From Chlorobiota bacterium (lineage in GTDB: Bacteria; Bacteroidota; Bacteroidia; Bacteroidales; VadinHA17), in contig JAADHC010000007.1 in assembly GCA_013152085.1 (NCBI GenBank), positions 1 to 61,707 on the forward strand: 61,707 nt of DNA, written 5' to 3'. Made by a program: the position numbers and the translations under genes. A model generated the notes under the pieces. The model did not search any database, had not been told where the DNA came from, and was given only the letters and a program-made list of their open reading frames with translations. Positions 27,002-36,712 of this stretch are shown piece by piece. The number at the start of each line of letters is the position of its first letter. The first letter of the stretch is position 1.

Positions 27002-29698
27002 TTAATCATCGTTCTCTTTCCCGGCAAACCGTTTTGGATAAGGTTTATGTTTCCGGAATGACGACCAGATAATCCGGTTCATCAGATCATCTTCTCCGGC
27101 ATCAATACCCATTTCAGCCAGTCTGAGAGACTGTTCTGCAAAGTATTTTTCCTGTCTGTTCAATGACGAAAGCGCAGGATTCATCTCATCCAGAGGAATG
27201 TTGTTTTTCAATGAAACAAAAGGTGAGAAATCTGGTTCATTGCTGAAAACATCTGTCATGGGATTTGCCGTGGCATCCTCGATATTCATGGGTGGCAGCC
27301 CCAGAATGTACTCAATGGTTTTTATCATCGAGGTTTGGTTATACGGGGTATGAACCATATTTTTAATTCTTGAATACGGACTGATGATCAATCCAACCGT
27401 ACGGTATGCTGAGACATGATCCCATCCTGACTGCGAGTCGTCTTCCGTGACAAAAACCACGGAATTTTTCCAGAAACGGCTTTTGCTTAAGGCTTCGATG
27501 ATCTGTCCCAGGGCCAGGTCGTTATCGGCAACCATGGCGCGTGGTGTGGGGAATCCGGGTGATGTCCCTGCGGTATGATCATTGGGAAGGGCAATGACGG
27601 AGAGTGCGGGGAATGCATCGTCTTTCATTTTCTCAAAATCATGCAGCTCATTAATAAAAGCTTTGGCACGCAGGATATCAGGGATATTATGGCTGTCATA
27701 TCCAGGGTATCCGGGTGATAATATCCCTTTTACACGATCAATCGTTGTTTTATTCGTGAACTCAAAAGGAATGCCGTTAAGGAAATCATGATAGATATCT
27801 GTCCACTTTTTCCCGCTGTTCCACACCGGGATCATGGCTTCGCCGTAGATTCGCACACTCAGACCGTGGTCGAGGACATTATCCCAGAGAAACCCGGTCT
27901 TGGGATAAGCCATGGCATCGTACAGCACATGTGTATAACTGCGAAACCATGCCCTGACATTTTTTTCAATATAATCAGTAACGATAGATGCATCTGTCCA
28001 GAGGTGGCCTTCGGCAGAACATTTTCCCGAAGCCTCGTAACGGTCGAGCGATGAAAATTCCGTGGCCAGTTTGTGTGTATTCGGTGTAACCGCTTTACCA
28101 AAAGCACACAAATAAGGTTCTCCGTTACCGATATCCATATCTCCCAAAACCTGGTCGTATGTCCTGTTTTCTTTGATGATATAAATAACATGTTTGAAAA
28201 CGGAAGGTTCACCGATACGTTCCGGAACCGGAACCGGTTTCCTGTCCTTCCGTGGCAGTAACCCGGAAAGCTTAATCCGTGACAAACGGTTGGTGTGTAT
28301 TACGGTTTTCGTATATGTTGCCAGTTGTTTTTTATCCGGTACGGGGATCACAGATACCGATGCCAGCATCCGATGCGCATTATAAAATCCGGCAGTAGAT
28401 ATTTTCTTACCCTTAACAGTGGTTTGATAGGCCTGATCCAGCTTATTTTCCGTAACAAGACGGGCACCTATGCCTTCTATATTGGCAACATAAAGCTTTT
28501 TGTCTTCCAGCAATGCAATCCCTCCCGGATATGCGCCGGTGGGAATATATCCTGATATTTGGGTATCCATTTCGGTACCCCGGGATGAAGCTTGTTTTCC
28601 CAGTCTGATTACAGCGAGAGCATTGTCCATTCCATTTGCCACATATAACAGGCGTCCATCCGTACTGACAGCCAGACCATCGGGTGAATCACCATAATAC
28701 GGATTGTCTTCCTGTTGTAATCTGACGGAGATCACCTCAGTGACCTGATCTGTTTTGGTGTTTATGACGGTAATATTATCATCATTTCCATTGGCTATAT
28801 AAACATATTGTCCGGCAGGACCGGCAACAATATCATTTGGATGCAATCCAACACCAATTTCACGAAGCATTTCTCCGTTTTCAGGATTCATTATACTGAC
28901 AGATCCTGAACTGACTGCCCCTGTTTTCGCATCCACAAAAGCTTTTCCCCATGGGATGCCTGCTGTGGGTAATGAATCACCATAGGGTATCGACCCGGCC
29001 CAGTTTGTGATGTATAATTTGCCATTTGCCAGAACCATTCCATAGGGAGCCAATCCCGTTTCTTTCTGCCAGAGCACCTGGTCTGTATCCAGGTCGAGTT
29101 TTGCAATCCTGTCATTTCCGTTAAGCACAACAAAAAATACCGGATGGCCGTTTTCCGTAGTAATAACCGTCTCGTTAGGCAGCGAAGCCCGGGCTTCGCC
29201 TGTCGGCTCAAAACGGTATATGTTCATAATTACTGCCTTCTTACCGTCCCATGATGCCCGGATGACGGCATTTCTTGTCCCCCAGAAAAGCATAGTGACG
29301 GAATCATAGGAAAACCATTTTATACCCGAATAGGTATTCATCGTATTCAGTTCCTGATCACGAAGGGTTAACCTGTAGATGATTTTATCTGTAGCTGTTT
29401 CGATAAAAACAATACTATATCTCCCTTCAACGGCAACGAAATTTCCGTCAGGTGATACGGCCGCATCAAGGGCGTGATTTTCAAGTGACGTATCACCGAA
29501 GAAAATCATCTTCCCGGCAGGTTGTAAAATCTTATTATATGGCATTTTTAATAAAGTACTGTCTGCCCGGGAAGCGGCAAGCTCTCTCCCGGTACCTTTT
29601 TTCTGCAGCATAAACTGACAACCTGTAAACAAAAAAGTCGTGATAAACACAACAAAAAAGATCGTTCCTGTTTTTTCCGGATGCAATAAATATTTCAT
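27002..29698 (-). CDS. Bifunctional YncE-like propeller / phosphoesterase lipoprotein
   Basis: 898 residues. The lipoprotein signal ends at Cys27 (LFTGCQF). Residues about 60-430 form a YVTN/YncE-type propeller with repeats such as VYIANGNDDNITVIN and LYVANGMDNALAVI. Residues about 497-850 match the PF04185 phosphoesterase family (KHVIYIIKENRTYDQVLGDM, later VFVTEDDSQSGWDHV), related to acid phosphatases and phospholipase C. The arrangement recurs in Bacteroidota and Acidobacteriota as a YncE/alkaline-phosphatase-family protein. It probably hydrolyses phosphomonoesters or diesters at the cell surface; the propeller's role is unknown. The gene is 265 bases from its upstream neighbour and 149 bases from its downstream one. 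Confidence 0.88.
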   Translation of the reverse strand: MKYLLHPEKTGTIFFVVFITTFLFTGCQFMLQKKGTGRELAASRADSTLLKMPYNKILQPAGKMIFFGDTSLENHALDAAVSPDGNFVAVEGRYSIVFIETATDKIIYRLTLRDQELNTMNTYSGIKWFSYDSVTMLFWGTRNAVIRASWDGKKAVIMNIYRFEPTGEARASLPNETVITTENGHPVFFVVLNGNDRIAKLDLDTDQVLWQKETGLAPYGMVLANGKLYITNWAGSIPYGDSLPTAGIPWGKAFVDAKTGAVSSGSVSIMNPENGEMLREIGVGLHPNDIVAGPAGQYVYIANGNDDNITVINTKTDQVTEVISVRLQQEDNPYYGDSPDGLAVSTDGRLLYVANGMDNALAVIRLGKQASSRGTEMDTQISGYIPTGAYPGGIALLEDKKLYVANIEGIGARLVTENKLDQAYQTTVKGKKISTAGFYNAHRMLASVSVIPVPDKKQLATYTKTVIHTNRLSRIKLSGLLPRKDRKPVPVPERIGEPSVFKHVIYIIKENRTYDQVLGDMDIGNGEPYLCAFGKAVTPNTHKLATEFSSLDRYEASGKCSAEGHLWTDASIVTDYIEKNVRAWFRSYTHVLYDAMAYPKTGFLWDNVLDHGLSVRIYGEAMIPVWNSGKKWTDIYHDFLNGIPFEFTNKTTIDRVKGILSPGYPGYDSHNIPDILRAKAFINELHDFEKMKDDAFPALSVIALPNDHTAGTSPGFPTPRAMVADNDLALGQIIEALSKSRFWKNSVVFVTEDDSQSGWDHVSAYRTVGLIISPYSRIKNMVHTPYNQTSMIKTIEYILGLPPMNIEDATANPMTDVFSNEPDFSPFVSLKNNIPLDEMNPALSSLNRQEKYFAEQSLRLAEMGIDAGEDDLMNRIIWSSFRKHKPYPKRFAGKENDD

Positions 29699-29847
29699 GA
29701 ATTGCAGTTATTTTTTTATTGGATTAAATGTAACGGATTTTTTTCTTCCGTTAATATATTTTAAGAAATAACCTGTTTTCATTATTATTTATTTATTGTA
29801 GGATTGCAGGGCTTTGTTATCAGGAAGCGGTTTCCGTTAAAAGCTTG

Positions 29848-30849
29848 TCAATAAAAATCCGCACAACTGTTTGGGACAATTTGAGGTTCTGTAGTCCCAT
29901 CCTGAGGAGGGAGTTTAAGCACCCTGAATTCATTAACGGGAATATGGAGGATCGGGACATATTCCACGTCAGGAAGAAGGCCATCATACGGATTTCCTGT
30001 CACGGACAAAGGGTTTACAGCTTCTAATTCCAGTCCGCCTCCGTCATCACACAGATACATACCATACTTTTGCAATGCAACGGCTATGGGGTACTCATAG
30101 TCCGAAAGTCCCAAAGTATCCAGATCCAGATCAGGGTTCAGTTGTATTAAAGCCCCTTCGGGAATGGCCGTCACAGCATCCGTGGTTCCATCACTTTCTG
30201 TGGCAGGATAAACGGGACCGCCACTTTTTGTAAAATCAAAAGTAAAGACCAAAGCATGATTGATAGCTTTCTTTTTAAATTCATGGGGCCACATGATCCC
30301 GGCAGTAAGCGCGAAACCGGAACCACGAGCTGACATGCCCTTTTCAAAGACACCACTGCCGTTCAGGGGTAATGCATTACCCCAAGAAGCATACCAGTGG
30401 CCGTATACTTTTCTGATTTGCCAAAAGTCATATTCACAACCATTAATCGTGTCGATAATTACCATCTCTCCATCTGTGGAAGGGTCAGCAACGGCATAAT
30501 CCGGTATTGGCACATTCAGAAGTTTCCGTTTCGGTGCCCAGGAAGCGGTGAGTATAACGTCATGCAATGGCGTGTCCGGACCGGCAAACCAGACCGTTTC
30601 GGAGTAAGACCTGAGGGCTACAAAAAAACCTTTATTATTGGCATCTTCGATGAGACTTATTACCATTTTGTCCGAGTTGGGGTCTATTGGAGGGTTAGCG
30701 GATATCGGCGTATTAAAAGGTGAATCCGGAGAAAATAACATAATTTGCGGTAACACTGTCGGGATATCGGCAGGCCGGAAAGTTTTTTCACATCCGGCAG
30801 ACAGGAGCAGAATGAAAACACAAATAAGTTTATAAATACCTTTGATCAT
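29848..30849 (-). CDS. Predicted lipoprotein of unknown function
   Basis: 333 residues. A classic lipobox ends at Cys20 (LLLSAGCEK). The mature part begins FSPDSPFNTPISANPPIDPNSDKMV and continues with GEMVIIDTINGCEYDFWQ and GSGFALTAGIMWPHEF. I have an impression of similar secreted proteins in other phyla (FNTPIxANxxIDPNS, YEFWQ) but cannot name a family or activity. It is the last of three co-directional envelope genes (diheme lipoprotein, barrel-like lipoprotein, this one), with 29 bases to its upstream neighbour. Confidence 0.75.
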   Translation of the reverse strand: MIKGIYKLICVFILLLSAGCEKTFRPADIPTVLPQIMLFSPDSPFNTPISANPPIDPNSDKMVISLIEDANNKGFFVALRSYSETVWFAGPDTPLHDVILTASWAPKRKLLNVPIPDYAVADPSTDGEMVIIDTINGCEYDFWQIRKVYGHWYASWGNALPLNGSGVFEKGMSARGSGFALTAGIMWPHEFKKKAINHALVFTFDFTKSGGPVYPATESDGTTDAVTAIPEGALIQLNPDLDLDTLGLSDYEYPIAVALQKYGMYLCDDGGGLELEAVNPLSVTGNPYDGLLPDVEYVPILHIPVNEFRVLKLPPQDGTTEPQIVPNSCADFY

Positions 30850-30878
30850 GTCAGGTTAGAATATCATGTGCTCCGGAT

Positions 30879-31499
30879 TTAAAAAGACAAGGCGAATCCT
30901 CCGCTGGTAAAAAGATTTCCGATTACTGCATCGTAAAATAAAGTGCCCTCAGGATAAAACTTTATCTTTTTTCCAAATACCAGATTCAGTGAACCACCAA
31001 AAACCACCGTGGATTCATCTCCTATAAACCTGTACATAATTTTCGGGTTGAGGGTAACACCGAAATGATCATGAATCATGTAAGTTAAGTATAGCGAAAC
31101 AGGAACATCAGCAATATGTATCTGGTCATCAAAACTGGAAGCCAGGAAGGTATAACCGGCTCCGGTACTGAAGGCAGAAAGGAACTTGGTATTTTTACTG
31201 AGCAGATGTTTAAAGTTGATATTCAATGAATTTGGTGAAATAACTGCCTGAATCTCATTATTGTTTGATATCCCCCGTCTAACCATAAACTGTGTGACAA
31301 GTTGATTGCCTTCTTCATAAACATTATCCGTTTCGGGTAGTGAATAGATCAAATTACCACTTACCGTAAGGTTGGTTTTTCCATCGTCCATAACGTCTGC
31401 GGTTTGCAAAGAACTAAACGAGGCACATCCTCCCGTTATGATCAATAATCCGGTTATCACGGACCGGTTTACGGACCAATTTTTTATTATCAGTATCAT
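30879..31499 (-). CDS. Outer-membrane-associated lipoprotein with beta-barrel-like strands
   Basis: 206 residues. The N-terminal signal contains a lipobox (LLIITGGCASF, Cys25). The rest alternates hydrophobic and polar residues with many aromatic strand ends (GVTLNPKIMYRFIGDESTVVFGG; C-terminus GNLFTSGGFALSF ending in Phe), as in small outer-membrane barrels. I do not recognise the family. It is transcribed with the unknown lipoprotein 29 bases downstream, and the diheme lipoprotein lies 85 bases upstream, so the three may form an envelope complex. Confidence 0.7.
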   Translation of the reverse strand: MILIIKNWSVNRSVITGLLIITGGCASFSSLQTADVMDDGKTNLTVSGNLIYSLPETDNVYEEGNQLVTQFMVRRGISNNNEIQAVISPNSLNINFKHLLSKNTKFLSAFSTGAGYTFLASSFDDQIHIADVPVSLYLTYMIHDHFGVTLNPKIMYRFIGDESTVVFGGSLNLVFGKKIKFYPEGTLFYDAVIGNLFTSGGFALSF

Positions 31500-31584
31500 A
31501 ATAAAAATTATTTGTGCATATGTTGGATGAACCGTAAGTTAGTATTATTATTTTTCTTCACCGAATCAGGCAAATCCTTATTCC

Positions 31585-32055
31585 CTATTTTGTCCAAATG
31601 TGATCTGTTGTAACACCATGGCAGCCGTTACATGTTCCTGCAGTAATTGAAGATCCCATGAATTTTGTAAGTTTGTTTCCTTCTGCCGATGGGTAAAGAC
31701 CATTTCCGAAATCTATGTTTTCGGTGGTATAGAAATTGCCGTTTGCATCAACCTGTATCGTAGCCTCAACGTTTCCGGTTCCATTGGGCCCTGAATATAA
31801 TCTTACGGTAGCACCGGGATATACAGTAGTTTTTGTACTGTCATACACGGTGCCTGCTGCATTGAACCAACCTTTTCCCTGTCCGCCGGAGACATGACAT
31901 TCCATGCAATTCTTTCCCGTATTGTGACTTTTCGCAGACTGGTAAGTGCTGATATTCGTTTGATTGCCTTCATTTCCTTCTTTTTCACATGCGCTCAGCA
32001 ACAGGAATGTAATGCCAGTAAAAAAGAACCATCTTCCCGGGAATTTTTTTTTCAT
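31585..32055 (-). CDS. Diheme c-type cytochrome lipoprotein
   Basis: 156 residues from the ATG at 32055 (MKKKFPGRWFFFTGITF), which places the signal at the N-terminus; the in-frame ATG at 32076 is less likely. The lipobox is LLLSAC with Cys23. Two heme sites, CMECH (50-54) and CNGCH (142-146), flank a beta-sandwich-like segment (about 66-125, AAGTVYDSTKTTVYPGATV) resembling a carboxypeptidase-regulatory fold. This is an unusual split heme arrangement. It is likely anchored in the outer or inner membrane facing the periplasm, and may be a partner of the tetraheme module encoded 8 kb away. Confidence 0.8.
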   Translation of the reverse strand: MKKKFPGRWFFFTGITFLLLSACEKEGNEGNQTNISTYQSAKSHNTGKNCMECHVSGGQGKGWFNAAGTVYDSTKTTVYPGATVRLYSGPNGTGNVEATIQVDANGNFYTTENIDFGNGLYPSAEGNKLTKFMGSSITAGTCNGCHGVTTDHIWTK

Positions 32056-32305
32056 ATTCAATAGTTTTATTCTCAATTTTCCTTATTTTCTATACGATAA
32101 TTTGACGATACGGGTATAACTGTCTAAAACAAATATTATTATTTAATTATGCTGATAAAATAGTTCATAACCGAAAATAAAACCGGACATGAACCTACTC
32201 AGCCCTCTGTTTTCAAAATAGAATTAACCCTGACTTTTCTCTTCCTGATGAAAAAGGAACATTAATCGTATCAAACGGGCTTAACAAATTCATCCTTAAC
32301 AGAGA

Positions 32306-33514
32306 TTACCTGTTATAGGGTTTTTCATTCTTGTCGATACAGGCTATTGCCTGAATGATGGCAAATTTATTTTCTACGGTTACCGGATCATCGGCAATAT
32401 AATTCCTCATACGGCATGCTATCAGGGAGATGGTACATTTACGGTCTCCTTTAACTGTCAGGAAATCATAGGATTGCCCCAGGGTTGTCAGCGCATTGTT
32501 GTGTCCGGAGAAAGCTTCAACATTTGTAATTGACGTATGGCCTTGTCCATCGATCATGACAGGATGTATATACCTTACATCCTCACCGGTATTAGCCACA
32601 ATGGCACCCTGCGTAATCTGCCAATTGCGGTTAAAAGCATTATCACCGGATTTATGAATTCCAATGGTTACACAATCAAAATTAAAATTGGTCAGCTGGC
32701 CGTAAGTTGCAGGGCCAAGCTCAATACCGCCGTATGTTCCGAAAGTAAAAATATCCATTATCTGGGCGTTGTCCGTATGGTCAATTGAGTATGCGTAGGT
32801 CTTTTGCGAAACGACATGATCTATAATTTCTTTGGAAAACCCACCAGCAAAGCGACGGTTTACGGCAGGATTTACGTGACAGTGAAGAATCCGGGGGATA
32901 TCATAGCAATGGTCAATCCGGATAAACGTGCCTCCGAGCGGGTAGCCGTAACAGTGTTCAATAGTGATCAACTCACACGGATGATTTTCAGGAGCAGCAA
33001 AATCCATGGTAAGATATTCTCCGTAAAAAGTAAGATTACTCAGTGTAACTCCTTCGGTAGGTTTGTCCTGCGAAGTGCGGATGGTGGCTGGGTAGGGAAT
33101 GATCGCCGAAGGATCTTTTACGGACTGTTCCGGGTACCAGAACTGGATGCCTGATATCCGGGTTCCCGATTCGACGGTGATAAAGACCTGCTCCCGGTCG
33201 GTGATTTCAAAAACACTGCCCACGGGTTGGGGTTTTGACGGATGACGTGTTCCGCGGGGTGTGGCAGGGCTGGCCCCGGTCAGCGAGACATTTTCACGCA
33301 AAATGATTCCCCCTGCGATTTTGTAGGGTGTATCTGATGGATCAACAAATAATATCCCTCCACGGCTCTGCATGCTGTCAATGGCTTTTTGCAGGTTTAT
33401 TTTATTCACTTCAGGCGTATTTGAAGGCAAAACGCCAAATTCCTGAATATTTTCCCCGTGAACAAACTTGAAAGCAAAAAAACACAGGGAAATTATTATC
33501 CATAACTTTTTCAT
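32306..33514 (-). CDS. Secreted right-handed beta-helix (pectate-lyase-like) protein
   Basis: 402 residues. A signal peptide (about 1-20, ending VHG) precedes the motif NIQEFGVLPSNTPEVNKINLQKAID, the usual start of a Pectate_lyase_3 / GH28-type beta-helix. Asn- and Asp-rich rungs follow (ISGIQFW, VTLSNLTFYGE, ITNVEAF). No clear polysaccharide-lyase catalytic set is visible. It probably binds or cleaves acidic or other polysaccharides. It stands alone, with gaps of 229 and 276 bases around it. Confidence 0.8.
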   Translation of the reverse strand: MKKLWIIISLCFFAFKFVHGENIQEFGVLPSNTPEVNKINLQKAIDSMQSRGGILFVDPSDTPYKIAGGIILRENVSLTGASPATPRGTRHPSKPQPVGSVFEITDREQVFITVESGTRISGIQFWYPEQSVKDPSAIIPYPATIRTSQDKPTEGVTLSNLTFYGEYLTMDFAAPENHPCELITIEHCYGYPLGGTFIRIDHCYDIPRILHCHVNPAVNRRFAGGFSKEIIDHVVSQKTYAYSIDHTDNAQIMDIFTFGTYGGIELGPATYGQLTNFNFDCVTIGIHKSGDNAFNRNWQITQGAIVANTGEDVRYIHPVMIDGQGHTSITNVEAFSGHNNALTTLGQSYDFLTVKGDRKCTISLIACRMRNYIADDPVTVENKFAIIQAIACIDKNEKPYNR

Positions 33515-33790
33515 ATTTACAAGATTAGTTTATTTCAACTCCGGTAGATTTCTTAACAGTTAAACAACATATAAAAATAAACATAATTGAGTGTTAAGGG
33601 TTTGTTTTTACCAAACGCCGGTATTATAAGCATAACTGATCCTGAAATGACCCGATGATCATTTCCCCATCCGGAATATTGAACAATTCAATGAATATTT
33701 AAATGTCTTGATCATAACTTCTTCTTTTAGTGCCGTTATAAACGTTGTTTTACCCGGTATGGGATAATCCGACAAAAGTGTACAATAGTA

Positions 33791-35488
33791 TCATTTCTGT
33801 AAAAGAAGTTTTCTGGTCAGTCTGAAATCACCGGCACGGATTTCATAAATATAAACACCGTTGGCAACATCAACAGGTTTCCAGTTTACGAAATATTCGC
33901 CCCGTTCCTGAAAGGCATCAACAAGGATAGCAACTTTTTCTCCAAAGATGTTATAAATATTCAACGTTACGTGAAGATGTGACGGTATCTGATAGCGAAT
34001 GGTTGTTTCATACACTACCGGATTCGGCAGATTCTGCCCAAGGAAAAATCCGTAGGTTTGTGGTGGCGGTTTGGCGGTATTCAGAAGCAACCCGATGTTT
34101 TGATCTATCCAGTCAATCCGCGAGGAAATCCATGTTTCCAGGTAGTTGATCTCATCCGCATAGGTATGGAGGTCAGCAATGGGATCCATGGGAGGGAACC
34201 AGCCGTCTTCGGGAAGCTTCGGCTCTCCGGGGCCGGGCCATATCTGGAAATTCCGGTTTTTTGCTTCATCCAGCGTGTCAGCAACAGCATCAATGAACTG
34301 CACGATATTTTCATTCGTAATAACCTGGGTCCGTAATGCCTGCCACCGGTCTATGATCTTTTGCACAAAGGCAGAATCATATAAAAGTTTTCTCCACCAG
34401 AATGGCAGCTGGAATCCGTCGTCATTTTTAAATCCGTCATCATTCAAAAAATATTCAAGTTGCCATCCTTCCGTATATTGGCTGTTGTAATACCCGACAT
34501 TTCCAAAGCTGAAGTTGTAATCCCATACCGGTCCGGCAGTGAGCTTTCCTCCTTTGCTATCCTTGTCTTTATAGAAATAAGAACTTAATCGGTATCCGTC
34601 GACATTTCTGCTTAACTCATTGATAATAAAATTATCTGCAAATGAAGGTATGTTTAAATATTTCGGATAACCGCTGACGGGATCGTTAAAATTTTCGCTA
34701 TTTACGGTAAATTCAAAAGCGCCGATAAAGTTTTTGATGTAGTATTCCTGCTGGGGGAGGAGCTTATCCGCCTTGGGATAGACATACTGATACCGGATTG
34801 TCTGGCTTGCACCGGAGTAAGGTGGATATTCCGAATCAATGCCGGGCTTCCAGTCATCCTTGTCAACTTTCAGGATATAACCGCCGGTTACATCGTCACC
34901 GGAGATGTCACGGTTTGTCAGTTTTGCGATGTCCACCCTGTTGGAATCCCTTTTTATTTTTTCCATCAAAACATAAATTCCCCGGTAATCTCCGTTCAGC
35001 ACCAGTTCACAATAACGGGTGCGTGATGCATACCAGCCCATCTGCCGGGTAAGGTGAAAGGTCAACACATTTCTGAGAAACGACCGGTCGTAATAGGGAG
35101 CATATAGAATCCAGTCATTTTCCGGCGGGAAACCAAGCAGACGGACATTGTTGTTGGTGCCGTCGGGATTCTGTGTTTCAAATGAATAGGATTTTTTACT
35201 CCATCCTGCTGAGGATTGCCCGTGTATCTCAATGCTGATCTTTCCGTTGTAGTTATTAAAAGTATCCGTAATACTGTTCCGAAGGCCCGGACCGTTATCA
35301 ATTACACCCATATCGGCAACCAGCCGCGGATTATCATATGGGATATCATATCCGCCTGTTTCGATCATGATGATCGGCAGGTTGGACGAGGTGAAGGCAC
35401 CCTGGGCAGCTCCGGTAAGGGAGACGAGCCAAAGCAACACGGCTCCTGATATCCTTAACCTGTATGTTCTGGTCTGAAACATCTGCAT
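33791..35488 (-). CDS. CotH-kinase-family secreted protein, T9SS cargo
   Basis: 565 residues from the ATG at 35488 (MQMFQTRTYRLRISGAVLLW), which gives a normal signal peptide; an in-frame ATG at 35581 would add 31 residues before it. The CotH-like core is visible: GKISIEIHGQSSAGWSKKSY, WILYAPYYDRSFLRNVL, NGDYRGIYVLMEKIKRDSNR and the metal-binding GPVWDYNFSFGN. CotH proteins of Bacillus are atypical protein kinases; Bacteroidota homologues are often attached to cellulosome-like or surface proteins. The C-terminus is a T9SS type A tail (NLPNPVVYETTIRYQIP, ending RKLLLQK). The substrate is unknown. Confidence 0.88.
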   Translation of the reverse strand: MQMFQTRTYRLRISGAVLLWLVSLTGAAQGAFTSSNLPIIMIETGGYDIPYDNPRLVADMGVIDNGPGLRNSITDTFNNYNGKISIEIHGQSSAGWSKKSYSFETQNPDGTNNNVRLLGFPPENDWILYAPYYDRSFLRNVLTFHLTRQMGWYASRTRYCELVLNGDYRGIYVLMEKIKRDSNRVDIAKLTNRDISGDDVTGGYILKVDKDDWKPGIDSEYPPYSGASQTIRYQYVYPKADKLLPQQEYYIKNFIGAFEFTVNSENFNDPVSGYPKYLNIPSFADNFIINELSRNVDGYRLSSYFYKDKDSKGGKLTAGPVWDYNFSFGNVGYYNSQYTEGWQLEYFLNDDGFKNDDGFQLPFWWRKLLYDSAFVQKIIDRWQALRTQVITNENIVQFIDAVADTLDEAKNRNFQIWPGPGEPKLPEDGWFPPMDPIADLHTYADEINYLETWISSRIDWIDQNIGLLLNTAKPPPQTYGFFLGQNLPNPVVYETTIRYQIPSHLHVTLNIYNIFGEKVAILVDAFQERGEYFVNWKPVDVANGVYIYEIRAGDFRLTRKLLLQK

Positions 35489-35695
35489 AAATGATTGCCT
35501 AAAGATAGTCTGCACACCGGGATTCTGCAAAGATGAAAAGGATGAAAATCCGCCTTCACCGGATTGAAAAGTGATTTTCACACGGGATATTATCGATCAG
35601 CTGTTGATTCCCTTATTTCTTTTTACCTCAAAATTAAATGAAACGCGCCGAATTACTTTTTTTTACCGGATCAAGAAACACCGGAAGGATAGGAA

Positions 35696-35727
35696 ATTGG
35701 TAAGTGTAAGATTTATAATTACTTTTG
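35696..35727 (+). promoter_or_regulatory. Bacteroidota-type promoter upstream of the lycopene-cyclase-like gene
   Basis: ATTG at 35696-35699, a 20-base spacer and TACTTTTG at 35720-35727 fit TTTG-N20-TAnnTTTG with one mismatch. Transcription would start near 35734, 28 bases before the TTG start. Confidence 0.55.
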
Positions 35728-35761
35728 AATGAAATAACCTTTCCGATGACAGACCCGGATT

Positions 35762-36532
35762 TTGCAACAAGCAGCAATAATTACGCTGATTATTTTGGTT
35801 TCGTTGTTACCCGGTACAATTTTTCAGAAAAAAAATAAAGTGGTACGATTTGTTTGGATTATATGGTCATTTATTATCCTGGGTATCTGGGCAACCATCT
35901 TTTTAACAAGAAAATCAAATCGCAGGGAAATGCTTAAGATCAGCATGATTACCATGCTTTTTGGCCTGACCGAGCCATTATTTGTTCCTGAATACTGGTA
36001 TCCGCCCTCACTTTTTGACCTTGCACAAAAAACAGGGTTTGATATTGAAAGTTTTATTTTCTCATTTTCCGTCGGGGGTATCGGCTATGTCTTGTATTAT
36101 TTGGTTTACCGAATAAAAACAGCTGATATGCGAACAAGTGAAAAAAAACATCATCGTCATCGTCTCCATTATTATCTGCTCATGACACCACCGGTTATGT
36201 TTTTGTCACTAGCCGTATTCACCGGTCTCAACCATATCTATTGCGGGGTAATTTCGCTTTTTACCGGTGCCCTGACAACTTTATATTGCCGTCCTGACCT
36301 AAAGGCTAAAATATGGGTAGGCGGAATTTTATTCCTGTTGTTGTATTTTGTCTATTTCGGCAGTATTCTTATATTCTTTCCTGATTATGTCCGGCTATAT
36401 TGGAATCTGGAAGTCCTTTCCAAAATCCTTATTCTGGGCATACCATTGGAAGAATTGCTCTTTGCCTTTTCTTTTGGTATGTATTGGTCGAGTCTATATG
36501 AACACTTAACCTGGAAAAAACTCCTTCAATAA
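35762..36532 (+). CDS. Lycopene-cyclase-domain integral membrane protein
   Basis: 256 residues, six to seven membrane helices in two repeats. Each repeat ends in a helix with an acidic motif: DIESFIFSFSVGG (first) and PLEELLFAFSFGMYWSSLYE (second), matching the (P)xEExxFxF pattern of the heterodimeric-type CrtY carotenoid cyclase domain. That enzyme family cyclises the ends of lycopene. Here the first Glu pair is degenerate (IES), so activity is uncertain. The frame opens with TTG at 35762 after an in-frame TGA at 35747; no ATG precedes the first helix, so a TTG start is the simplest reading. No other carotenoid genes are nearby. Confidence 0.72.
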   Translation: MQQAAIITLIILVSLLPGTIFQKKNKVVRFVWIIWSFIILGIWATIFLTRKSNRREMLKISMITMLFGLTEPLFVPEYWYPPSLFDLAQKTGFDIESFIFSFSVGGIGYVLYYLVYRIKTADMRTSEKKHHRHRLHYYLLMTPPVMFLSLAVFTGLNHIYCGVISLFTGALTTLYCRPDLKAKIWVGGILFLLLYFVYFGSILIFFPDYVRLYWNLEVLSKILILGIPLEELLFAFSFGMYWSSLYEHLTWKKLLQ

Positions 36533-36712
36533 TATGCAGGAAAACGGAAATGGTTTATTTTTTCTTCATCGGTATCTGGAATGCATACAGTTTATATGTT
36601 TACTGAAAATTAATATCAATGTCCTTGTAAAAAAAGCATTACACTGGAAATGATACATTTTACGGTTTCCCGGATAAATGGATTATCATAGTAAAATAAT
36701 AATTATAAAAAT

